Assembly (NCBI GenBank): GCA_017439615.1
Contig: JAFSIU010000173.1
Location: forward strand, 1-7,660
Length of the DNA stretch: 7,660 bases
Source of the DNA: Bacillota bacterium
Lineage (GTDB): Bacteria; Bacillota; Dehalobacteriia; UBA4068
Direction: 5' to 3'
Positions 1-4,562 of the stretch are shown here, piece after piece. How positions within the stretch are numbered: position 1 is the stretch's first letter; each line of letters starts with the position of its first letter. Below the pieces are notes generated by a model. That model had not been told where the DNA came from, made no database searches, and saw nothing but the letters and a program-made list of their open reading frames with translations. A program made the translations under genes and the position numbers.

Positions 1-102
1 ATTCAATTCATTTGATTTTTCGGTTGCGGACTTAAAACTTGCGATAGATTCTTCAGAACCCAAAACAGGCTTTTTGCCGATAATCTCAGTAAATTTAGCC
101 AT
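1..102 (-). CDS. Unrecognised protein, N-terminal 34 residues only
   Basis: This is the first 34 codons of a gene that runs off the left edge. It starts ATG-GCT-AAA and reads MAKFTEIIGKKPVLGSEES, followed by a Lys/Glu/Ser-rich stretch. Its ATG lies inside the last codons of pyrK (8-bp overlap), and its ribosome site GGGGAGGT at 111-118 is also inside pyrK, so the two genes are probably translationally coupled. The usual partner after pyrK is pyrD (dihydroorotate dehydrogenase catalytic subunit), but that family normally begins with a short strand followed by an NPxxxASG motif, which I do not see in these residues. I do not recognise the protein. It could be a PyrD with an unusual N-terminus or an unrelated gene. 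Confidence 0.75.
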   Translation of the reverse strand, partial: MAKFTEIIGKKPVLGSEESIASFKSATEKSNELN

Positions 103-877
103 CGATTTCTACCTCCCCTATTGCAAATACAGGGCCGTCCTTGCAAACGCTGGCTCTCTTGCCATCTTTGCCGGCCAAAGCACAGGTGCAGACCTTGCAG
201 GCGCCAATGCCGCAGACCATTTTGGATTCCAGACAAACCTGACCGGGAATCTCATGTGCAGCAGCATATTTATCAACTTCACGCAGCAGGGAATTGGGAC
301 CGCAGGCATAGAGATATTTGAGATTGCCGTTTTCGAATTCTCTCTTGACCAGGAGATAAATGGAGCCGGGGCAGCCCATACTGCCGTCCATAGTAGCAAT
401 ACGTACACTGCAGCCGAGCATAGAAAACTCTTCAGCATGCAAAAGTGCAGTAACAGACTCAAAGCCAAACATTGCAACAACTTTTTTGCCTTGTGCTCTC
501 AATTCTTTTGCCAGGAAATAAAGAGGAGTGATACCGGTGCCGCCACCGACAAGATGAACAGTCTCAGCATCAACATCAAGGTCAAAGCCATTGCCAAGAG
601 GTCCGAGCAAGCTGATTTCATCGGTTTCCTGCAAATTATTCAAAAGTGCTGTACCAAGACCCACAACCTTCAGCAAAATGAAAATATCACCGTTTTCCTT
701 ATCAACATCCATAATGGAGAAAGGACGGCGAAGCAAAGGATCAAAGGTCTCTAAGGATTTCAGCATAACAAACTGACCGGGGCGGGCAGCTGCTGCAATT
801 TCGGGTGCATGTAAAGTCAGGCTCAAAACCATAGGGTTTTCCTGCTGAACTTTAACAACGGAAGCTGTTTCCAGCAT
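95..877 (-). CDS. pyrK: Dihydroorotate dehydrogenase B, electron-transfer subunit PyrK
   Basis: PyrK carries FAD and a [2Fe-2S] cluster and passes electrons between the FMN subunit PyrD and NAD+ in class 1B dihydroorotate dehydrogenase (pyrimidine synthesis, cytoplasm). The 260 residues have the expected order: a ferredoxin-reductase-like beta barrel with the FAD motif RPFS (51-54), GPLGNGF (92-98), the nucleotide-binding GGGTGITPL (111-119), CGPNSLL (192-198), and a C-terminal cluster motif C222-x4-C227-x2-C230-x14-C245 ending in KDGPVF. All four cluster cysteines are present and the length is normal. The ATG is preceded by AAAGGAG at good spacing. It lies 48 bp after the prolyl isomerase gene with no terminator between, so the two are probably cotranscribed. 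A related electron-transfer subunit such as NfnA is less likely because of the cysteine pattern and DGPVF ending. Confidence 0.93.
   Translation of the reverse strand: MLETASVVKVQQENPMVLSLTLHAPEIAAAARPGQFVMLKSLETFDPLLRRPFSIMDVDKENGDIFILLKVVGLGTALLNNLQETDEISLLGPLGNGFDLDVDAETVHLVGGGTGITPLYFLAKELRAQGKKVVAMFGFESVTALLHAEEFSMLGCSVRIATMDGSMGCPGSIYLLVKREFENGNLKYLYACGPNSLLREVDKYAAAHEIPGQVCLESKMVCGIGACKVCTCALAGKDGKRASVCKDGPVFAIGEVEIDG
111..118 (-). promoter_or_regulatory. Ribosome binding site inside pyrK for the overlapping gene
   Basis: Read on the minus strand, GGGGAGGT sits 8 nt before the ATG at 102-100 and lies within the last pyrK codons. It supports the start chosen for the partial downstream gene and coupled translation. 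Confidence 0.7.
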
Positions 878-925
878 TTAATCAACTCCTTTAAAAGCTT
901 TATATTTAATCATGTCAAACAATGA

Positions 926-1450
926 TTACAAACTGAATTCTTCGGGATTGCAGATCTCCACTCTTTCAATGATGATCCACGTCAGCGGAACATCGCGGTC
1001 GGGACCAAATTTACCGGTAGGCTGATCTTCAATAATATCAAGCAGATCCATGCCATCGATCATACGGCCGAAAGCGGCATATTTTCCGTCAAGAGTGGGC
1101 CAGTCACCCAGCATGATACAAAACTGAGTTGTAGCACCATCAGGCTTTGTCAAAGGACGAGCCATAGTCAGAACACCGCGTTCATGTTTGATATCATTCT
1201 TGTCCCAACCGTTCTCAGCAAATTCGCCATAAATGGTCTCGGGCCTTTCTCTTTCGACAAAGTCCATTTCATGACCGCCGGTCTGAGCCATAAACTCTTT
1301 GATAAGCTTATGAAAGATCAATCCGGAATAAAAGCCTTCCTCAGCCAATGTCAGGAAATGCTTTACGGTAATGGGAGCTTTTTCGGGATAAAGCTCGAAA
1401 GTCATAGGTCCGGCGCCTTCGATATGGATTTTGATTATCGGATTTGCCAT
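926..1450 (-). CDS. Cyclophilin-type peptidyl-prolyl cis-trans isomerase
   Basis: Cyclophilins catalyse cis-trans isomerisation of Xaa-Pro bonds. The 174-residue protein has no signal peptide or membrane segment, so it should be cytoplasmic. It matches the family along its length: the N-terminal strand with FELYPEKAPITVKHF (18-32), the active-site block FHKLIKEFMAQTGG (46-59), GVLTMAR (92-98), TTQFCIML (107-114) and LDGKYAAFGRMIDGMD (120-135). Compared with human CypA, F60, M61 and Q63 correspond to F53, M54 and Q56, and Q111 to Q109. The catalytic Arg55 is replaced by Lys48, Phe113 by Cys111, and Trp121 by Thr119. Activity may therefore be altered. The ATG follows AGGGGG at 8 nt. It is the first gene of a likely isomerase-pyrK unit. 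Confidence 0.92.
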   Translation of the reverse strand: MANPIIKIHIEGAGPMTFELYPEKAPITVKHFLTLAEEGFYSGLIFHKLIKEFMAQTGGHEMDFVERERPETIYGEFAENGWDKNDIKHERGVLTMARPLTKPDGATTQFCIMLGDWPTLDGKYAAFGRMIDGMDLLDIIEDQPTGKFGPDRDVPLTWIIIERVEICNPEEFSL

Positions 1451-1491
1451 TTTATATTCCCCCTTTTACAATATGTTTCAGGACTAATCAT

Positions 1492-1519
1492 AAATAACAT
1501 TATAGTATAAATGTTATTT
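1492..1519 (-). promoter_or_regulatory. Operator-like palindrome over the isomerase promoter
   Basis: Perfect 10-bp inverted arms, AAATAACATT at 1492-1501 and AATGTTATTT at 1510-1519, are separated by 8 nt. The palindrome covers the -10 box and much of the -10/-35 spacer, where a dimeric repressor would block RNA polymerase. It does not match the consensus sites I know (Fur/PerR, CIRCE, CcpA, Rex, CodY). An AT-rich chance repeat is possible, but ten perfect pairs placed exactly on a promoter is suggestive. Confidence 0.5.
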
Positions 1520-1527
1520 TCGGTCAA
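1499..1527 (-). promoter_or_regulatory. Sigma-A promoter for the prolyl isomerase-pyrK unit
   Basis: On the minus strand: -35 TTGACC (1527-1522), a 17-bp spacer, and -10 TATAAT (1504-1499). The predicted start is near 1492, leaving a leader of about 40 nt before the isomerase ATG. The match is 11 of 12 consensus bases with ideal spacing. Confidence 0.8.
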
Positions 1528-1597
1528 TATTTTAAACACTTTTTACTATTAATGAAATTTATCACATTTAAAAATAATTTATAAATACTATATTATT

Positions 1598-1626
1598 ATT
1601 ATAACGAAAGCCTCAAAGCATAACAA
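1598..1626 (-). promoter_or_regulatory. Possible second, distal promoter toward the isomerase
   Basis: On the minus strand: TTGTTA (1626-1621), 17 bp, TATAAT (1603-1598). The -10 is perfect and the -35 matches at 4 of 6. It lies just after the ArsR stop codon in very AT-rich DNA, where such matches arise by chance. No terminator is visible between arsR and this point, so read-through from the transporter unit is also possible. Confidence 0.3.
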
Positions 1627-1657
1627 ATATCAAAATAATATCCGCAATACTTTTTCA

Positions 1658-1930
1658 TTATAAGTTCATCAGACTATCCCACAAACACTTGATTTCTTGC
1701 AGGCGCTCCCGATCCAGAGAATAGTGCATCCATTTGCCTTCCTTTCTGCTTTTCACCAGTCCACACTCACACAGAATATGCATATGATGCGAAAGCGTAG
1801 GCTGTGTTATCTGAAAGCGTTCCAGAATTTTGCAGGCGCACAATTCTCTCTCCGAAAGCATTTGTACAATCTGCAGACGATTGCTGTCTGCCAAAGCCTT
1901 AAAGATCATAGAGAAATCTGCCGAAGTCAT
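1658..1930 (-). CDS. ArsR/SmtB-family winged-helix repressor, cysteine-rich
   Basis: A 90-residue single-domain regulator. It has the ArsR fold order: an N-terminal helix with FKALADSNRLQIVQML (10-25), the ELCACKIL segment (29-36), a recognition helix region TQPTLSHHMHIL (42-53), and the wing with GLVKSRKEGKWMHYSL (57-72). C31 and C33 form the CxC pair at the position that binds As(III)/Sb(III) in classical ArsR proteins. Three more cysteines (C54, C56, C82) are unusual for the size. An in-frame TTG at 1945 would add five residues, but GGGGAGGTG at 1935-1943 fits the ATG at 1930, so I start there. It lies 18 bp after the YeeE/YedE-type transporter gene, with which it is surely cotranscribed. 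It probably represses that unit through the palindrome at 2560-2579. The inducer may be a thiol-reactive metalloid or a sulfur/selenium species. Confidence 0.9.
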   Translation of the reverse strand: MTSADFSMIFKALADSNRLQIVQMLSERELCACKILERFQITQPTLSHHMHILCECGLVKSRKEGKWMHYSLDRERLQEIKCLWDSLMNL

Positions 1931-1948
1931 AAAGCACCTCCCCAAGAA

Positions 1949-2536
1949 TCAATTCAATGCCAAAATATAGTCGCTGAACAATACTTCATAGACTATGATG
2001 CCGGCATAATAAAACAAAAGATAAACAATTGCACTGAGATTTCCCGAAGCAGCCATAACATGCTGTCGAACCGGACAACCATTGGCAAGAGTGGAAAACA
2101 AACCGATCACAAAACCGCATACCAAAAGCAATAATGTATTATAAGGAATAACGAATTCGCCGATATGCAAACCGTTGACAGGCATTTTATAATCAGCCAG
2201 CAGCGGTGAAGTAGAAATCTCGCACACACTCAGTCCACCCTTATAAACATTCAGAAACTCCGGATCAGTTTGAGCCAGAGCAACCGCTGCAAGATCGATA
2301 TCCTGAAATCTTTCAGCCATAAAAGCCGGATAATCAGCAATATAAGCTCCAACAGCATAAAATGCGAAAAAGAACAATGCCGCCGACAACAGAAAACTGA
2401 AAAAACCTTTTAATAAATACGTATCGCGGATAAGAAAAAAATCACGCCATCCGCCGATGAAACACATACGGCTTCTTTGTGCTGCAAAACCCACAATAAT
2501 ACCGCCTATCAGACTCACAAGTGTTATCTTATGCAT
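1949..2536 (-). CDS. YeeE/YedE-family membrane transporter for sulfur or selenium species
   Basis: A 195-residue polytopic membrane protein of the YeeE/YedE family. Members include the thiosulfate importer TsuA and the proposed selenium transporter YedE. Diagnostic blocks are GFAAQRSRMCFIGGWRDFF (16-34) followed by IRDTYLLKG, and ANGCPVRQHVMAASGN (151-166). C25 and C154 fall where family members carry the cysteines that relay the sulfur substrate. The length equals one half of the long (about 350-400 residue) family members, corresponding to their C-terminal half. Hydrophobic segments lie near 5-22, 42-66, 132-152 and 165-187. A polar stretch at about 68-128 with C105 separates the second and third, longer than I expect in this family. 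The start at ATG 2536 is chosen because AGGAGG stands 5 nt before it; the ATG six codons upstream has no ribosome site. First gene of a unit with arsR. Confidence 0.85.
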   Translation of the reverse strand: MHKITLVSLIGGIIVGFAAQRSRMCFIGGWRDFFLIRDTYLLKGFFSFLLSAALFFFAFYAVGAYIADYPAFMAERFQDIDLAAVALAQTDPEFLNVYKGGLSVCEISTSPLLADYKMPVNGLHIGEFVIPYNTLLLLVCGFVIGLFSTLANGCPVRQHVMAASGNLSAIVYLLFYYAGIIVYEVLFSDYILALN

Positions 2537-2559
2537 TTCTTCCTCCTTACCCATATCAC

Positions 2560-2579
2560 ATATAGATGCTTATCTATAT
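2560..2579 (-). promoter_or_regulatory. Probable ArsR operator at the transporter transcription start
   Basis: Perfect 8-bp arms ATATAGAT (2560-2567) and ATCTATAT (2572-2579) are separated by 4 nt. It lies 3 bp past the -10 box and covers the predicted start site. A short AT-rich dyad with a 4-nt centre is in keeping with ArsR-family sites, and the only regulator in the unit is an ArsR protein. Binding is inferred. Confidence 0.6.
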
Positions 2580-2582
2580 ATA

Positions 2583-2611
2583 ATAATACTACTCATATAG
2601 ACAACTGTCAA
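2583..2611 (-). promoter_or_regulatory. Sigma-A promoter for the transporter-arsR unit
   Basis: On the minus strand: a perfect -35 TTGACA (2611-2606), a 17-bp spacer, and -10 TATTAT (2588-2583). The expected start near 2576 falls inside the palindrome at 2560-2579. Confidence 0.8.
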
Positions 2612-2678
2612 TCCGTAACATTCATACCACTTTTTATTAATCAATTTAATTTACAATAAACAAATTAAATACATTTTT

Positions 2679-2719
2679 AAATACAAAACCCCCTCAAAAA
2701 AGGAAAAATATTTGTATTT
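2679..2719. repeat. Inverted repeat upstream of the coaE promoter
   Basis: Perfect 9-bp arms AAATACAAA (2679-2687) and TTTGTATTT (2711-2719) enclose 23 nt that include a C-run and an A-run. It ends 15 bp before the coaE -35 box. It is not a terminator, since there is no GC-rich stem followed by a T-run. It could be a regulator site or a chance AT-rich repeat. Confidence 0.35.
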
Positions 2720-2734
2720 TCAGTGTCTTTGCTA

Positions 2735-2763
2735 TTGGCAAGGTGATTTTTTTATCGTATAAT
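2735..2763 (+). promoter_or_regulatory. Sigma-A promoter for the coaE-pncB unit
   Basis: -35 TTGGCA (2735-2740), 17-bp spacer, perfect -10 TATAAT (2758-2763). The predicted start near 2770 gives a leader of about 93 nt before the coaE ATG. Confidence 0.8.
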
Positions 2764-2777
2764 TTAATTTAAAACAA

Positions 2778-2810
2778 GAAGAAGCTGTTCGGGATTTCCC
2801 AAGCTTTTTC
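2778..2810 (+). promoter_or_regulatory. Stem-loop in the coaE leader
   Basis: GAAGAAGCT (2778-2786) can pair with AGCTTTTTC (2802-2810) over 9 bp with one G-U pair. Inside it, GGG (2791-2793) can pair with CCC (2798-2800). The 3' arm carries a T-run, so it might act as a weak attenuator or simply shape the leader RNA. I do not recognise it as a known riboswitch. Confidence 0.35.
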
Positions 2811-2862
2811 AATAGCCTTTTGACTTGATTCTCGAACAAAAACAATGAAAGAGGATGAACAA

Positions 2863-3474
2863 ATGCTTGTAATAGGTATCACAGGTAACTCCGGCTCCGG
2901 CAAATCTCTTGCCTGCCGCAAATTAGAGGCTTTGGGCGCAAAGAATCTCAATGCAGACGAAATCTATAACGGTTTGCTGCAACCCAATTCTCCTATGATG
3001 CAGCAAATCATCTGCGCCTTCGGTAAGGAATTTGTCAATGAAGAAGGCACTCTGAACAGAAAACTGATGGGGCAGCTCATTTTCAACGATAAGGATAAAC
3101 GCGAGCTGCTTAATCGAATCACCCATCCCGGTATTGTCAAAGAGATACAAAGCCGTATCACCGCCATGGCAGCACACAAGGTGCGCATCGTTGCAGTTGA
3201 AGCTGCTCTGCTTTTTGAAAGCGGTATGGACAAATTTATGGATGAGGTATGGGTCATCGATGCCACCTATGAAGACAAGCTGAAACGCATCGTCAAGCGC
3301 GATGGTCTTTCATTGGAAGAGGCCGCGCAAAGATTGCTTTCGCAGGCAGATCCGCTTGCCCTGCGCCAAAACGCCAACAGATATATTGTTAATGACGGCT
3401 CCGCAAAGGATTTGGAGCAGATCATAGAAAATGAACTGAACAGACTTTTAAAGGAAAGACGCATCACCTTATAG
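2863..3474 (+). CDS. coaE: Dephospho-CoA kinase
   Basis: CoaE phosphorylates the ribose 3'-hydroxyl of dephospho-CoA with ATP, the last step of CoA synthesis, in the cytoplasm. The 203 residues show the P-loop GNSGSGKS (8-15), N30-A31-D32 at the conserved DAD-type motif, HPGI (88-91), LLFESG (116-121), and the CoA/lid region RDGLSLEEAAQRLLSQ (146-161) followed by YIVNDGS (174-180). The length is typical. The proline that usually precedes LLFE is Ala115, and the usual first Asp of DAD is Asn30; both are modest deviations. An in-frame ATG at 2845 lacks a ribosome site, whereas AAAGAGG at 2848-2854 stands 8 nt before the ATG at 2863, so I use that. pncB starts 17 bp after its stop, so the two are cotranscribed. 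Confidence 0.93.
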   Translation: MLVIGITGNSGSGKSLACRKLEALGAKNLNADEIYNGLLQPNSPMMQQIICAFGKEFVNEEGTLNRKLMGQLIFNDKDKRELLNRITHPGIVKEIQSRITAMAAHKVRIVAVEAALLFESGMDKFMDEVWVIDATYEDKLKRIVKRDGLSLEEAAQRLLSQADPLALRQNANRYIVNDGSAKDLEQIIENELNRLLKERRITL

Positions 3475-3491
3475 GTTGAAAGGAGAAAGAA

Positions 3492-4529
3492 ATGACTAAG
3501 CAAATCGAAACAATGGCAGAAGTTGCCGCTCTCACAGTTGATGAAAACAGATTGTTCTATTCCGCCACACATGATGAGATAGCACAAGGTCTCACAACCG
3601 ATATCTATTTTGTCAAAACTATGGAGATTCTGAAGGCCAAGGGTCTTGATGACACCATAGTCTGTGCGGAAATTTTCGGCCGCAAGGACGGCATCTTCTA
3701 TGGTTTGGATGAAGCTCTCAATCTGCTCAAGGGTAAGGATATTTCTGTCTGGGCACTGCCCGAAGGCTCTGAGATGCATCCCAAGGATGTTGTTATGCGC
3801 ATCGAAGGCAAATATGGCGAATTCGGCCTTCTGGAAGCTCCCTTGCTCGGAATACTTGCTTCCTCATGCGGCTGGGCAACTGCTGCAAGAAAAATCAAAG
3901 AAGCAGCAGGCGATTCTCCCATCACCTGCTTTGGCGCGCGCCACGTTCATCCTGCAGTTGCACCCGTTATGGAAAGAGCAGCTCTGGCAGGCGGCGCAGA
4001 TGGCGCAAGCTGTATTCTCGGTGCAAAGCTCTTTGGCCGCGAGCCTGCAGGCACAGCTCCCCATGCTCTTGTTTTGGTAATGGGTGATACCGTTGAAGCA
4101 GCAAAGGCATATGATGAAGTTATGCCGCCTTCCGCACCCCGTTTGATATTGGTCGATACCTTTAAGGATGAAGCAGAAGAATCTCTGCGTCTGGCAGAAG
4201 CTATGGAAGGCAAGCTTCAGGGCATCCGTCTTGATACCCCCAGCGAAAGAGGCGGCGTCCGTCCTGAGCTTATCAAAGAGATCCGCGCCCGTCTGGATCA
4301 GGCAGGCTTCAACTATGTCAAGATTTTTGTTTCCGGCGGTTTGACTTTGGAAAGACTGCCCATCCTCAAGGAAGCAGGTGCAGATGCATTCGGTGTCGGC
4401 AGCTTTATTTCCGCAGCTCCTCCCATTGATATGACAATGGATCTGAAGGAAGTCAATGGCAAACCCATTGCAAAACGTGGCCGTATCCCCGGTAAAACAG
4501 ATTCTCCCCGCCTTGTCAAGGTGATGTAA
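3492..4529 (+). CDS. pncB: Nicotinate phosphoribosyltransferase, short form
   Basis: This enzyme makes nicotinate mononucleotide from nicotinate and PRPP, with ATP hydrolysis, in the Preiss-Handler route to NAD. The 345 residues match the short NAPRTase type known from Thermoplasma acidophilum rather than the longer E. coli PncB. Motifs in order: TTDIYFVKTMEIL (35-47), GLDEALNLL (71-79), FGARHVHPAVAP (147-158), GGADGASCILGAKL (167-180), GTAPHAL (187-193), DTFKDE (222-227), RLDTPSERGG (246-255), VSGGL (280-284) and DAFGVGSFI (298-306). The protein ends soon after VNGKPIAKRGR and lacks the C-terminal cysteine-rich zinc-binding tail of the Thermoplasma enzyme. AAAGGAG lies just before the ATG. 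The fold is shared with quinolinate phosphoribosyltransferase, but the length and motifs favour NAPRTase. It sits between coaE and a solute-binding lipoprotein. Confidence 0.9.
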   Translation: MTKQIETMAEVAALTVDENRLFYSATHDEIAQGLTTDIYFVKTMEILKAKGLDDTIVCAEIFGRKDGIFYGLDEALNLLKGKDISVWALPEGSEMHPKDVVMRIEGKYGEFGLLEAPLLGILASSCGWATAARKIKEAAGDSPITCFGARHVHPAVAPVMERAALAGGADGASCILGAKLFGREPAGTAPHALVLVMGDTVEAAKAYDEVMPPSAPRLILVDTFKDEAEESLRLAEAMEGKLQGIRLDTPSERGGVRPELIKEIRARLDQAGFNYVKIFVSGGLTLERLPILKEAGADAFGVGSFISAAPPIDMTMDLKEVNGKPIAKRGRIPGKTDSPRLVKVM

Positions 4530-4562
4530 TAAAACTATATTAGAAGTTAGCGGCTGATTTTG

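Larger units (their letters stand above)
2537..2862. other. Divergent intergenic region between the transporter and coaE
   Basis: This 326-bp AT-rich gap holds no gene that I can support. It contains the leftward promoter and operator for the transporter unit (2560-2611), the rightward coaE promoter (2735-2763) and a hairpin in the coaE leader (2778-2810). Two AT-rich inverted repeats lie between: ATTTAATTT/AAATTAAAT (2644-2652 and 2662-2670) and the one at 2679-2719. Confidence 0.8.

Noticed and set aside
74..754. A long plus-strand open frame of 226 codons opposite pyrK.
   Set aside because: It lies wholly antisense to a clear pyrK gene, has no ribosome site, and shows no recognisable domain.
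900..925. A perfect TTGACA (minus strand, 918-913) between the isomerase gene and pyrK, suggesting a pyrK promoter.
   Set aside because: The only -10-like hexamer at correct spacing, TTTAAA, would overlap the pyrK ribosome site, leaving no room for it in the transcript.
1697..2134. A 145-codon plus-strand open frame across the arsR and transporter genes.
   Set aside because: It runs antisense over two well-supported genes and across their junction, with no ribosome site.
2644..2670. A 9-bp inverted repeat ATTTAATTT/AAATTAAAT as an operator.
   Set aside because: It is made only of A and T in very AT-rich DNA and is not positioned on either promoter, so chance is the simpler explanation.
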